DNA of 64,000 nt from Candidatus Thalassolituus haligoni (GTDB lineage Bacteria; Pseudomonadota; Gammaproteobacteria; Pseudomonadales; Oceanobacteraceae): NCBI RefSeq assembly GCF_041222825.1, contig NZ_CP139482.1, positions 2,139,001 to 2,203,000 of the forward strand, written 5' to 3'. Every line of letters starts with the position of its first letter. The stretch's first letter is position 1. The position numbers and the translations under genes are program-made. Below, piece after piece: positions 51,724 through 61,100 of this stretch. The notes beneath the pieces were generated by a model. It was not told the origin of the DNA. It did no database searches and saw only the letters and a list, made by a program, of their open reading frames with translations.

Positions 51724-53079
51724 ATGCGATTGTTTATCCCCTTTAGCACAACCAAAAAACCGACTACCAATCGGTTTTTTGGTTGTTTACTTAAGCTTGC
51801 AAGCTTCTCCGGAACAGCAATTTATTTCGCACTATCGGCCCCCCTTATGGCAGCTGAAACTCCTCGTGACGAATTGACGCTCACACAAACTGTAGAGCTT
51901 AGTTTGCAAAGCCACCCAACGCTTGCGTCTTATCAATACCGCGTAAAGAGTGCAAATGCGCAGGCCCAACAAGCCGCTATTGGTGAAAAGCCGGAAATTA
52001 ATCTGACGCTTGAAGATGCGCTCGGTACGGGCGAACACACGGGTCTCGACAACGCGCAATCAACGCTCAGTATCAGTTGGGTTTTACAGGGTGGACTGCT
52101 TGATCAGCGCGTCAAGTCTGCCCAATCCAAGGCTAACGTACTGGAAATTGAACGTGACATTCAACGTTACGATGTTGCAGCGCAAACGGCGCATGCGTTT
52201 TTAACAGTGCTGGCCTATCAGGAAAGATTAGTTGTGGCTAAAAACACACAGCAACACGCCGTTCAAATACTTAGAGAAATACAAAAACGGGTGGATGCCG
52301 GGCGCTCTCCGTCTGCTGATAAGTTTCAAGCTGAGGTTAATTTGGAGCGACGTGAACTTGAGGTGGAAGATATTCAGCACGAATTAAAATCGGCTAAAAA
52401 GGTATTGGCATCGCAGTGGGGAAATTCTAGCGTCGATTTTGTTGGAGTTAACGGAGCGCTAACGCTGAAAGAACAGGTGATTAGTTATGACGCGTTGGAA
52501 AACGGGATAAGCAAAAACCCTCAAGTTCAATATTTTTTAACGCAACAACGGGTTGTCGAGACTGAAATCACACTCGCCCGTGAAGAGGTAAAAAATCGCT
52601 GGCGATTCAATACCGGGGTCCGACGCTATGAGGCGACAGAAGATTACGGTCTAACATTTGGCGTATCCCTGCCACTGGGTAAATCCACCCGTAATAAACA
52701 TCAAATTTCGGCACTTAGCGCCGAGCAGGCACGTTACGTGGCTGACGCTCGCGCTAAAGAGATTCAACTTTCTACCCAGCTTTACGTGTTGTACGAAGAA
52801 CTCCAACACAGCTATCACCTCAACTATGCACTCACACACAAAATATTGCCCCGCCTAGAGCGAGCGCTTGTTGAAACACAAAAAGCTTATTCACTCGGCA
52901 AATACAGCTACAGAGAGTGGTATGCGCTACAAAACGAAGTCTTCGATACGAAAATGGAATTGATCGATGTACGCTTAAAAGCGCACAACAATTTGACGGA
53001 AATTGAGCGTTTAACGGGGCTGAATTTAATGGGAACTTCATCTGTAAAAGAATTTGAAAACAACGGGGATATCCAATGA
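51724..53079 (+). CDS. czcC: TolC-family outer-membrane protein of the second Czc pump
   Basis: A 451-residue outer-membrane factor. AAAGGA lies 8 bases before the ATG. A signal peptide ends near MAA/AETP at residue 44, longer than usual because the first 25 codons overlap a palindrome identical in type to the blaI operator. OEP repeats follow (SLQSHPTLASYQYRVKSANAQAQQ and NPQVQYFLTQQRVVETEITLAREE) and the C-terminal YSLGKYSYREWYALQNEVFDTKMELID. Works with the adaptor and pump genes immediately downstream. Confidence 0.91.
   Translation: MRLFIPFSTTKKPTTNRFFGCLLKLASFSGTAIYFALSAPLMAAETPRDELTLTQTVELSLQSHPTLASYQYRVKSANAQAQQAAIGEKPEINLTLEDALGTGEHTGLDNAQSTLSISWVLQGGLLDQRVKSAQSKANVLEIERDIQRYDVAAQTAHAFLTVLAYQERLVVAKNTQQHAVQILREIQKRVDAGRSPSADKFQAEVNLERRELEVEDIQHELKSAKKVLASQWGNSSVDFVGVNGALTLKEQVISYDALENGISKNPQVQYFLTQQRVVETEITLAREEVKNRWRFNTGVRRYEATEDYGLTFGVSLPLGKSTRNKHQISALSAEQARYVADARAKEIQLSTQLYVLYEELQHSYHLNYALTHKILPRLERALVETQKAYSLGKYSYREWYALQNEVFDTKMELIDVRLKAHNNLTEIERLTGLNLMGTSSVKEFENNGDIQ
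51748..51786. promoter_or_regulatory. Second BlaI-type palindrome, inside the 5' end of czcC
   Basis: 16-bp arms ACAACCAAAAAACCGA / TCGGTTTTTTGGTTGT around 7 bases, sharing ACCAAAAA-CCGA with the operator at 50257-50295. It encodes KPTTNRFFGC in the signal-peptide leader. Probably a roadblock or second operator for the repressor; alternatively an RNA hairpin. Confidence 0.65.
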
Positions 53080-54326
53080 TTAACTCTCTTCTACGCCCTT
53101 TTATGTATCTACGCTCCTTTATGATTACGCTTATTGCTTTAGCTTTTCTTGGGTATACCTCTTTCAGTCTGGCCGCCGAAACAGAAGCTAAAGAAGCGGA
53201 GCCTCAAAAAGGTGAGCATCGCGGACGTCTATTGAAAGATGGAGATTTTGTACTGGAGCTCGCTATTTTTGAAACGGGTGTACCGCCGGAATTTCGTGTG
53301 TGGATTATGAATGATGGACAGCCCGTCAAGCCGGAGGATGTTTCGCTTGTGGTAACGCTCACTCGCTTAGGTAATGTAGTTGATACGATCAACTTCAAAC
53401 CACAAGCCGATTTTTTACGCGGCGATATGGAGATTTATGAACCGCACTCGTTTGTAGTCACAATTAAAGCAAACCACCAGGGCACTGCGCATCAATGGCA
53501 ATACGATAACTTTGAAGGTCGAACACGTATCGAACCCGCAGTGGCGGAGGCGATGGAGATACAAACCGACATAGCCGGTGAAGCCACGCTGGTTGAAACC
53601 ATCGAATCGTTCGGCAAGTTGGTCCCACAACCTGACGCCGAGCGCAACATTAGCGCGCGCTTTGAGGGTGAAATAACAACAGTACATGCGCGCTTAGGAC
53701 AAACGGTAAAGGCTGGAGATAAGCTCATTACCATCAACAGCAATGAGAGCTTAAAAAGTTTCACCATTAGCTCACCGATTAATGGCGTCGTCACTAGCAA
53801 AGCTGCTAATCCTGGTGAGCAAAGTGGCGGCCGAATCTTGATGTCGATTGTTGACACCTCAAAACTTACGGCAGAGCTATCGGTATTCTCAGTTGATCGA
53901 AAACGCGTTGCTGTGGGCGCCGAAGTCACCCTGCATGTGAATGGGCAAGAGACTGCATTGACCGCGCGTGTGAACGCAATTGATGCGCAGCTAAAGGCAA
54001 ATCAAGCCAGTACCGTACGTGTAGAAATCGACAATAAAAATAGTACGCTATCAGCGGGTCAATTTATTACTGGTGACATTGAAGTCGCGCGCTTTAGCGT
54101 ACCACTTGCCGTGAAACGGGTTGGCTTACAGGCCTTCAGAGACTTTACCGTGGTGTATGCAAAAGTGGGCGACGAATATGAGGTGCGGATGTTGGAGCTT
54201 GGGCGTGAAGCCGGAGAATGGGTGGAGGTATTGGGGGGACTAAATCCCGGTACCGAATACGTGACAGAAAACAGTTTTATTATCAAAGCCGATATTGAAA
54301 AGTCCGGCGCTTCTCACGACCACTAA
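53076..54326 (+). CDS. czcB: RND adaptor CzcB-like with N-terminal metal domain
   Basis: A 416-residue periplasmic adaptor. A signal peptide or anchor runs to about residue 33 (LGYTSFSLAAET). Residues 45-150 form an extra N-terminal domain (GEHRGRLLKDGDFVLELAIFETGVPPEFRVWIMNDG) found in some CzcB-type adaptors, then lipoyl halves (RFEGEITTVHARLGQTVKAGDKLITINSNESL and INGVVTSKAANPGEQ), a beta-barrel domain and a membrane-proximal domain. The tail ends SHDH. The start overlaps the czcC stop by 4 bases and the pump gene follows 25 bases later. Confidence 0.92.
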   Translation: MINSLLRPFMYLRSFMITLIALAFLGYTSFSLAAETEAKEAEPQKGEHRGRLLKDGDFVLELAIFETGVPPEFRVWIMNDGQPVKPEDVSLVVTLTRLGNVVDTINFKPQADFLRGDMEIYEPHSFVVTIKANHQGTAHQWQYDNFEGRTRIEPAVAEAMEIQTDIAGEATLVETIESFGKLVPQPDAERNISARFEGEITTVHARLGQTVKAGDKLITINSNESLKSFTISSPINGVVTSKAANPGEQSGGRILMSIVDTSKLTAELSVFSVDRKRVAVGAEVTLHVNGQETALTARVNAIDAQLKANQASTVRVEIDNKNSTLSAGQFITGDIEVARFSVPLAVKRVGLQAFRDFTVVYAKVGDEYEVRMLELGREAGEWVEVLGGLNPGTEYVTENSFIIKADIEKSGASHDH

Positions 54327-54351
54327 GGTTTACCCGTTTTAAGGAAATATC

Positions 54352-57300
54352 ATGCTTGAATATTTGATTCAATTTGCTATCCAGCGTCGGGCCTTAATTA
54401 TGGTGGCGGTGCTGGCCATCAGTGGTTTAGGTATTTGGAATTTCACCAAATTACCGATTGATGCTGTTCCCGATATCACCAACGTACAGGTGATGATCAA
54501 CACTGAGGCTCCAGGCTTCACACCACAAGAGATTGAGCAGCGGGTGACGTTTCCCATTGAAACCGCTATGGCGGGTTTGCCCAACCTGCAATACACACGC
54601 TCGGTTTCCCGCTATGGGCTTTCGCAAGTCACCATTATCTTTAGTGATGACACCGACATTTACTTTGCCCGTCAGTTGGTGAATGAGCGCCTATCCAGTG
54701 CACGATCCAATCTTCCTCGCTTGCTCGAGCCTGAATTGGGTCCTATCGCCACAGGCTTGGGTGAAATCTTTATGTTTACGGTGGACGCCGAACCCGGCGC
54801 ACTCAATAAAGATGGCTCACTGGTAACGCCCACTGATTTACGTTCAGTGCACGACTGGATTATTCGACCGCAACTGCTTCGAGTACCCGGTGTGGTCGAA
54901 GTGAATCCTATTGGCGGTTACAAGCGGGAAATATTAGTGGCGTTTGAACCTGAAAAGCTACTGGCGTTCGAACTCACCCAACAAGATGTGATTCGGGCGA
55001 TTCAAAATAACAATCAAAATCGCGGTGTTGGCTTTGTTGAACACAACGGGGCGCAATGGTTATTACGTGTCCCCGGACAAAAAGAAACGCTCAACGACAT
55101 CGGGAATATTGTGATTCGCAGCGATCAAGGTGTGCCGCTACGCATTAAAGATATTGCCAATATTGAAGAGGGTAAAGAATTACGCAGCGGCGCGGCCACC
55201 CAAAACGGTCGCGAAGTGGTGATGAGCACCGTATTTATGTTGGTCGGGGAAAACAGTCGCACCGTGGCCAAAGCAGTGGCAGAAAAACTGGATAAAATCA
55301 AACAAGGCTTGCCAGAAGGCGTTACGGCAACGGCCGTTTACGATCGAACCACTCTAGTCGATAAAACCTTAAAAACGGTGCAAACGAATTTACTCGAAGG
55401 CGCTTTACTTGTCATTGTCATCTTGTTCTTTTTATTGGGCAATGTACGCGCGGCGCTGTTGACCGCCGCAGTTATTCCGATCGCTATGTTAATGACGGTG
55501 ACAGGCATGGTGCATGCCGGTGTCAGTGCCAATTTAATGAGTCTGGGCGCGCTGGATTTTGGTTTGCTTGTGGATGGAGCCATTATCATTGTTGAAAATT
55601 GTTTACGACGCCTCAGTCATGCGTCTTCTCCCGGTAAAACCTTGGACACCAAAGAACGCTTTGACATTGTTTTTCAGGCAACACGTGAAGTGATTCGTCC
55701 TGCGTTATTCGGGGTGTTTATTATCACGGCCGTTTACTTGCCCATTTTTGCGCTGACCGGCGTGGAAGGAAAAATGTTCCACCCCATGGCGTTAACCGTA
55801 GTAATCGCCTTAGCCTGCTCCATTGTGTTGTCGATTACTTTTGTTCCAGCGTGTATCGCGTTGTTGTTCAAAAAACCTGTGACAGAAAAAGACAGTGCGA
55901 TTATTAAAGTATCGCGTTCTGTTTACGAACCGCTATTGAACATCGCATTGAAAGCGCGCTGGGCGGTAGTGGCGATCGCGCTTGTATTGGTAGTGGGTTC
56001 CGCTTGGGTGGCTACGCGCTTGGGCAGTGAGTTTGTACCAAATTTAGATGAAGGCGATATTGCGATGCACGCGCTGCGCATTCCTGGAACCTCGTTGAGT
56101 CAGGCCGTAGACTTGCAAAAAACGCTTGAAGCAAAAATAAAAGAAATGCCAGAAGTTGAACGCATCTTCGCCAAGGTAGGTACGGCCGATGTAGCAACAG
56201 ACGCTGTTCCCCCTAGCGTGGCCGATAACTTCATTATTTTAAAACCTCGCCATGAATGGCCAGATCCAAATAAAACCAAAGCTCAAGTTGTGGACGATTT
56301 AGCCGCATTGGTTGAACCCATTCCCGGTAATCGCTACGAGTTTTTACAGCCCATTCAGATGCGATTTAATGAGTTACTTTCTGGCGTTCGTGCAGAATTG
56401 GCTATTAAAATATTCGGTGATGATTTTGAGCAATTGGACAAACTGGGTAATGACATTCAGCAAGCGATTTCCAGTGTGGAAGGTATTGCCGATGTGCAAA
56501 TGGAGAAGACCACGGGCTTACCGATTATGACCTTGCAGCCCAAAATCGATGTGCTAGCGCAATACGGTTTGGCGGTGAGCGAGTTGCAGGATCAGCTGGC
56601 TATTGCATTGGGTGGTGAAGTCGCTGGCCAATTTTATCAAGGCGACCGGCGCACGGATATTGTGGTGCGTTTACCGGAAGCACGTCGAACGGATATGGAT
56701 CGTTTAAAGTACCTACCTATTCAGCTCGCGAACGACAGCGCTGTTCCCTTGCAAGAATTAGCATCAATGGAGCTGTTGGAAGGCTTTAATCAAATCAACC
56801 GCGAAAACGGCAAACGCCGTGTCTTTGTTACCGCTAATGTACGCGGACGTGATTTGGGATCTTTTGTTGCGGATATTCAAACCCAAATTAAAGACTCCGT
56901 AGACATTCCTGCGGGCTATTGGGTGGAATACGGCGGCACTTATCAAAAGTTACAATCCGCTTCAAAACGCTTAACGCTGGTAGTACCAATCACGCTAATC
57001 ATGATTGTGGGCTTGCTGTTTCTTGCGCTCGGTTCGTTTAGAGACGCCCTTATTATTTTTACCGGTGTGCCACTTGCACTTACCGGCGGTGTTCTGTTTT
57101 TGGTGATGCGCGATATCCCGTTTTCCATTTCCGCAGCGGTTGGTTTTATCGCCCTGTCGGGCATCGCTATTTTAAATGGCTTGGTGATGGTGTCGTTTAT
57201 TCGTGAATTAATTCACGACGGTTTAAGTGTTGAAAAAGCCATTGTTGAAGGTGCGTTGACACGGTTACGCCCAGTATTAACAACGGCACTGGTTGCGTCC

Positions 57301-57471
57301 TTAGGTTTTGTACCCATGGCCTTAAATACTGGTATAGGTTCAGAAGTGCAGCGTCCACTTGCCACGGTGGTCATTGGCGGGATTATTTCATCAACATTAT
57401 TAACACTATTTGTATTACCGGTGCTTTATCGCTTGGTACATCGAGATAAGCGACAACTTAATTACGCTTAG
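54352..57471 (+). CDS. czcA: CzcA-type heavy-metal RND pump, complete
   Basis: A 1039-residue inner-membrane RND transporter with twelve expected TM helices and two periplasmic loops. The TM4 charge relay reads LGALDFGLLVDGAIIIVENCLRRL, the DFG-x3-DG-x4-EN pattern of HME-type cation pumps of the CzcA/Zn-Co-Cd kind rather than the Cu/Ag kind. Other landmarks are PIDAVPDITNVQV, FTPQEIEQRVTFPIE, ATRLGSEFVPNLDEGDIAMHALRIPGTSLSQ and GFIALSGIAILNGLVMVSFI. It would expel Zn, Co, Cd or Ni through the adaptor and outer-membrane genes. No defects are seen. The left-edge pump (1-958) is clearly related but not identical. Confidence 0.95.
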   Translation: MLEYLIQFAIQRRALIMVAVLAISGLGIWNFTKLPIDAVPDITNVQVMINTEAPGFTPQEIEQRVTFPIETAMAGLPNLQYTRSVSRYGLSQVTIIFSDDTDIYFARQLVNERLSSARSNLPRLLEPELGPIATGLGEIFMFTVDAEPGALNKDGSLVTPTDLRSVHDWIIRPQLLRVPGVVEVNPIGGYKREILVAFEPEKLLAFELTQQDVIRAIQNNNQNRGVGFVEHNGAQWLLRVPGQKETLNDIGNIVIRSDQGVPLRIKDIANIEEGKELRSGAATQNGREVVMSTVFMLVGENSRTVAKAVAEKLDKIKQGLPEGVTATAVYDRTTLVDKTLKTVQTNLLEGALLVIVILFFLLGNVRAALLTAAVIPIAMLMTVTGMVHAGVSANLMSLGALDFGLLVDGAIIIVENCLRRLSHASSPGKTLDTKERFDIVFQATREVIRPALFGVFIITAVYLPIFALTGVEGKMFHPMALTVVIALACSIVLSITFVPACIALLFKKPVTEKDSAIIKVSRSVYEPLLNIALKARWAVVAIALVLVVGSAWVATRLGSEFVPNLDEGDIAMHALRIPGTSLSQAVDLQKTLEAKIKEMPEVERIFAKVGTADVATDAVPPSVADNFIILKPRHEWPDPNKTKAQVVDDLAALVEPIPGNRYEFLQPIQMRFNELLSGVRAELAIKIFGDDFEQLDKLGNDIQQAISSVEGIADVQMEKTTGLPIMTLQPKIDVLAQYGLAVSELQDQLAIALGGEVAGQFYQGDRRTDIVVRLPEARRTDMDRLKYLPIQLANDSAVPLQELASMELLEGFNQINRENGKRRVFVTANVRGRDLGSFVADIQTQIKDSVDIPAGYWVEYGGTYQKLQSASKRLTLVVPITLIMIVGLLFLALGSFRDALIIFTGVPLALTGGVLFLVMRDIPFSISAAVGFIALSGIAILNGLVMVSFIRELIHDGLSVEKAIVEGALTRLRPVLTTALVASLGFVPMALNTGIGSEVQRPLATVVIGGIISSTLLTLFVLPVLYRLVHRDKRQLNYA

Positions 57472-57529
57472 AAGCATAAAGCATCTTTAACGTAACAGTA
57501 ACGTTTAAATAACAATGTTTGAGGACATT

Positions 57530-58408
57530 ATGATAAGACTATTAACGATGGGTTTGCTGTGCTTCATTAGCACCAATGCTATGTCACACGGTATGTCGAC
57601 TGAAGATCAAGCCAGAATATTGAATGCAGGCTATTTTGAATATATGCACCTGGGTGCAACGCATATGCTATCTGGCTACGACCACTTGCTGTTTCTTTTC
57701 GGCGTGATGTTTTTCTTAACTCGCTTTCGCGATATTTTGAAATTTATTACCGCGTTTACTGTTGGCCATTCAATTACTTTGGTATTTGCAACACTGTGGG
57801 GAATCACCGCAAATTACTATTTAATTGATGCCGTTATTGCTTTAACCGTCTGTTACAAAGCTTTCGATAACTTGGACGGGTTTAAAAAATATTTCCAAAT
57901 GTCATCACCCAATTTAACGTGGATGGTGTTTATATTTGGCTTAATCCATGGTTTTGGTTTATCGACACGCCTGCAACAACTCCCCTTGGGTGATCATGGC
58001 CTTGTGTTGAAAATCCTCTCATTCAATGTGGGTGTTGAAGTGGGACAAATCATTGCCTTGTGCGTGATGCTGATCATTTTGCTTGCGTGGCGAAAAACGG
58101 CGTCGTTTCAGCGATTCAGTAAGGCTGCCAATGTGGCATTAATGCTGGCGGGTGGCTTGCTGTTACTAATGCAATTACACGGTTATCAGCACACCGCTTA
58201 TTCCGATGACTTTCCGCTGAATCAAGATGACCACCACCATACTCACGAAAATATGCAGCGAGAATCCTCACCTTTAGCAAACTACCCCAAGAAGTTTGAC
58301 CTCAATCAGAGCAGGTTTCCAGAGATAGTGCCAGAACAGCAAAAAGAGCAGCAAGAAACTGAGCCTGAAAAGCATTCACATGATGGTGAACATTATCACT
58401 CCCATTAA
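57530..58408 (+). CDS. HupE/UreJ-like membrane protein with His-rich tail
   Basis: About 292 residues from the ATG at 57530, which has GAGG 6 bases upstream; the ATG at 57515 lacks one. After a signal peptide ending SHG it shows the HupE/UreJ-2 motif HMLSGYDHLLFLFGVMFFLTRF, GHSITLVFAT, and six hydrophobic segments; the last 90 residues are polar and His-rich (DDHHHTHENMQ, HSHDGEHYHSH). HupE family members are nickel permeases or related accessory proteins. Position after czcCBA suggests metal handling linked to the pump, perhaps Ni or Zn. Confidence 0.83.
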   Translation: MIRLLTMGLLCFISTNAMSHGMSTEDQARILNAGYFEYMHLGATHMLSGYDHLLFLFGVMFFLTRFRDILKFITAFTVGHSITLVFATLWGITANYYLIDAVIALTVCYKAFDNLDGFKKYFQMSSPNLTWMVFIFGLIHGFGLSTRLQQLPLGDHGLVLKILSFNVGVEVGQIIALCVMLIILLAWRKTASFQRFSKAANVALMLAGGLLLLMQLHGYQHTAYSDDFPLNQDDHHHTHENMQRESSPLANYPKKFDLNQSRFPEIVPEQQKEQQETEPEKHSHDGEHYHSH

Positions 58409-58442
58409 CTGCTTCACCAAAAATTAACGAAAGGACATACCT

Positions 58443-58787
58443 ATGAAAATTCTATCGACCGTTTTAATGGTACTGACACTACTTACATCTCAATCATTGT
58501 TCGCGCATAGCGACCATGGCCCCATTTCCGAATCTGCTGCACAGTCGCTAGCGCTTGATGTTGCCACTAATCTAACCACTCGTGACGCAGGGCTTGGTTT
58601 TGGCCAACTTCCAATTACCTGGGCTTCGGTACCAGCCGAGAACATAGCTATTACTAAAAAGGGTAAAGGTTATTACATTATATTGGTGCTGAATGAAAGT
58701 GAGAAAAAAACATTGTACGTTTTAATATCTGACGTCGGTGAAGTCTACGACGCGAACTTTACCGGTGAATTTGAAGGTGTTAAGTAG
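58443..58787 (+). CDS. Small exported protein (DUF6488-like)
   Basis: 114 residues: signal peptide MKILSTVLMVLTLLTSQSLFA, then HSDHGP, then a mixed alpha/beta domain with GKGYYIILVLNESEKKTLYVLISDVGEVYDANFTGEF. Such small periplasmic proteins recur at the end of CzcCBA-HupE operons. AAGGA precedes the ATG. It may bind metal through HSDH, but its function is unknown. The following 58788-58958 shows no gene. Confidence 0.7.
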   Translation: MKILSTVLMVLTLLTSQSLFAHSDHGPISESAAQSLALDVATNLTTRDAGLGFGQLPITWASVPAENIAITKKGKGYYIILVLNESEKKTLYVLISDVGEVYDANFTGEFEGVK

Positions 58788-58958
58788 CCGTATTAGCCAC
58801 TAGCGTGTTGTACGCACTCAGTGCAATTTTTTATGTTTGGTTTAGCACTCCATATACCAAGCTCGCAATCCACCTTTCGACAATTCAGAATAAGCAAGGT
58901 GATTCTAATCTTATGTTGAGTCGAGTAGGCTTTAGCATGTCATGGATGTCAGTGTTTT

Positions 58959-59234
58959 TTATTTCAGATAAGAGCGTAAAACACTCACAACTTGTTCAAC
59001 ATCGGCATCACGTTCCTCAGGCGTAATATCATGGACACCTAAATGCTCTCGAATGTGGTTTTCCAATACTTCACCCATTAATCCATTGACGGCACCTCGA
59101 ACAGCGGCAATTTGCTGTAACACCTTACTGCACTCGCCGTCTTTCGCAAGTAGCTTTTCCAGCCCTTCGGCCTGCCCTTTGATTCGGCGAACGCGAGCAA
59201 GTAGTTTTTCACGTTGTTTGACGGTGTGAGACAT
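58959..59234 (-). CDS. dmeR: DmeR/RcnR-type nickel-cobalt repressor
   Basis: A 91-residue all-helical CsoR/RcnR-family repressor. The ligand set His3, Cys35, His60 and His64 is exactly the one that binds Ni(II)/Co(II) in RcnR, and the HC-H-H pattern separates it from copper-sensing CsoR and aldehyde-sensing FrmR (no His64). It is divergent from the DmeF transporter, with a TACT-GGGG-x-AGTA operator between the two. Metal binding would release it and induce the transporter. Confidence 0.9.
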   Translation of the reverse strand: MSHTVKQREKLLARVRRIKGQAEGLEKLLAKDGECSKVLQQIAAVRGAVNGLMGEVLENHIREHLGVHDITPEERDADVEQVVSVLRSYLK

Positions 59235-59255
59235 TGATTGGTTCCGGCGTTATTG

Positions 59256-59274
59256 TATACTGGGGTATAGTATA
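59256..59274. promoter_or_regulatory. RcnR/DmeR-type operator
   Basis: TATACT-GGGG-TAT-AGTATA: a G-tract flanked by inverted TACT/AGTA halves, the known RcnR-type half-site design. It lies 22 bases from the repressor start and 28 from the transporter start. Confidence 0.8.
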
Positions 59275-59301
59275 TTACACAAAATTTTGGAACAAGACAC
59301 T

Positions 59302-60237
59302 ATGCAAGTTGAAGCCAACCACCGTATCCACGATCATGTTTTTGACGAGGGTAATCCACTTGCCGAGCGCAATACCCGCTGGGCGGTGGTTCTGACTGTC
59401 ATCATGATGGTGGCCGAAATCACCAGTGGATGGATGTTTAACTCCATGGCTTTGCTGGCCGATGGTTGGCACATGAGTTCACATGCATTGGCCCTGGGGC
59501 TATCTGTTGCGGCCTACGCCGCAGCACGACGGTTTGCGCAACACCCACGATTTGCTTTTGGCACCTGGAAAATCGAGGTGCTCGGCGGGTACACCAGCGC
59601 TATTTTTCTGGTGGGTATTGCCGGGCTAATGTTGTTTCAGTCGGTGGCACGACTCTTAGCTCCAACACCCATTCAATACGATCAAGCTATTCTTGTGGCC
59701 GTGCTAGGCCTACTAGTCAACCTTGTATGCGCCTGGCTATTGAAAGACGGCCATCATCACCATCACGGCGATGATGGTCATCATGATCACGATCATCACC
59801 ACCACGATCTAAATCTGCGTGCGGCGTATTTGCACGTGATCACAGATGCTTTAACCTCGCTCTTGGCCATCGTAGCACTATTCGGCGGTAAGCTTTGGGG
59901 GGCGAATTGGCTCGATCCTGTGATGGGGATTGTAGGAGCCATCCTGGTAACGATTTGGGCTGTTGGCTTAATTAAAAACACAGCCAATGTATTACTCGAC
60001 GCTGAAATGGATAAACCCTTTGCACAACAACTTAAAGAAAAGGTACACAAAATGCCCTTCGACATGCAAGTTACCGATTTTCATTTATGGCGTGTTGGGA
60101 AAACACATTATGCTTGCATACTTTCAGTTGCGACTGATTCGGCTACGGAGCCAGATCAAATTAAACGTTTACTAAAAAATCAAACAGAGTTGGCGCACAT
60201 CACAGTGGAAGTCAACACACAGGCAAAAACACAATAA
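59302..60237 (+). CDS. dmeF: CDF-family Co/Ni efflux transporter DmeF
   Basis: About 311 residues from the ATG at 59302 (GGAA upstream; an in-frame TTG at 59287 adds five). Six TM helices; the transport-site residues sit in LLADGWHMSSHALAL and HVITDALTSLLAIVA. Between TM4 and TM5 a loop is packed with His (about 150-175), as in DmeF. The C-terminal cytoplasmic domain reads MQVTDFHLWRVGKTHYACILS. Exports Co(II)/Ni(II) under DmeR control. Its stop overlaps the start of the second merR by one base, unusual pairing with mercury genes. Confidence 0.92.
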   Translation: MQVEANHRIHDHVFDEGNPLAERNTRWAVVLTVIMMVAEITSGWMFNSMALLADGWHMSSHALALGLSVAAYAAARRFAQHPRFAFGTWKIEVLGGYTSAIFLVGIAGLMLFQSVARLLAPTPIQYDQAILVAVLGLLVNLVCAWLLKDGHHHHHGDDGHHDHDHHHHDLNLRAAYLHVITDALTSLLAIVALFGGKLWGANWLDPVMGIVGAILVTIWAVGLIKNTANVLLDAEMDKPFAQQLKEKVHKMPFDMQVTDFHLWRVGKTHYACILSVATDSATEPDQIKRLLKNQTELAHITVEVNTQAKTQ

Positions 60238-60638
60238 TGCCAAAATCGCGTATGCCTCGTACGATAAGCAAGCTCGCCAATGAACTTGGTATTCACGTGG
60301 AAACAGTACGTTTTTATGAAAGGAAAGGGCTCATTGTGCAGCCCGAAAAACCGACACAAGGATATCGCCACTACCCAGATGAAACGATTGCAAAAATACG
60401 CTTTATAAAACGTGCACAGGAACTCGGCTTTACACTAGACGAAGTCATATCACTATTGAGCATAGAGGAACGCCCCTGCACTCAGGTTCAAGCGCTTGCA
60501 GAGCATAAATTACTAACGATTCAGGATAAAATGAATGACTTGAAACGTCTTGAGAAAGCGCTCGCCACGCTGCTGAACCAATGCGCTGATAATGACGACA
60601 AATCCCACTGCCCCATCATTGATTCCCTTCAACCCTAG
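60237..60638 (+). CDS. merR: Second mercury-responsive MerR regulator
   Basis: A 133-residue MerR with HTH (ISKLANELGIHVETVRFYERKGLI) and Cys81, Cys116 and Cys125 in the mercury triad spacing (35 and 9). Similar to the left copy at 8501 but clearly diverged. Co-directional with merT as in the left cassette. A later Met at residue 6 is an alternative start. Confidence 0.92.
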   Translation: MPKSRMPRTISKLANELGIHVETVRFYERKGLIVQPEKPTQGYRHYPDETIAKIRFIKRAQELGFTLDEVISLLSIEERPCTQVQALAEHKLLTIQDKMNDLKRLEKALATLLNQCADNDDKSHCPIIDSLQP

Positions 60639-60662
60639 TTCGTTATTTTTTTAGCATACGAC

Positions 60663-60694
60663 TTGACTCCGTACTTAGGTACGGCATCTATATT
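60663..60694 (+). promoter_or_regulatory. Second mer promoter-operator
   Basis: -35 TTGACT (60663-60668), dyad CCGTAC-TTAG-GTACGG, and a -10 TATATT (60689-60694) at 20 bp, or CTATAT at 19 bp. Same design as 8458-8488, again between co-directional merR and merT. Confidence 0.82.
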
Positions 60695-60735
60695 GTTGAC
60701 ATTGACACTCGTTGAATTCAATTAATAAGGAATTG

Positions 60736-61083
60736 ATGTTGAAAATCTCGCCCATCATGTCGATTATTGGTGGCATTGGCGCTGCAATTGGTGCAAGCCT
60801 ATGTTGCGTAGGGCCGCTCTTCCTCTTGGTCATTGGCGTTAACGGTGCATGGATCGCCAATCTAACAGTGCTAGAGCCTTATAGCCCTTTTTTCATCGTG
60901 CTCGTACTATCATTTTTTACATTCGCGGGCTGGCAAATTTTTAAACCTCAAGCACTCTGTGACTCAGGTACTGCGTGCTCTTTTCCCAAAGTAAGACGCA
61001 GACGGAAAATAATTTACATAATCACACTTTTTATCGCATTCGCTATGGTGAGCAGCCCATACTGGATACCAATACTCGTTTAG
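60736..61083 (+). CDS. merT: MerT mercuric transporter, second copy
   Basis: About 115 residues from the ATG at 60736, which has AAGGA 5 bases upstream; an in-frame TTG at 60712 lies in the leader. Three TM helices, Cys pair in ASLCCVGPLFLL, second pair in LCDSGTACSF, ending YWIPILV. No merA follows. Confidence 0.92.
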   Translation: MLKISPIMSIIGGIGAAIGASLCCVGPLFLLVIGVNGAWIANLTVLEPYSPFFIVLVLSFFTFAGWQIFKPQALCDSGTACSFPKVRRRRKIIYIITLFIAFAMVSSPYWIPILV

Positions 61084-61100
61084 TCACCAGGTAGGAAGAA

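Noticed and set aside
58805..59026. 73-codon plus-strand ORF overlapping dmeR
   Set aside because: It runs into the 3' end of dmeR on the other strand and shows no domain or start signal.
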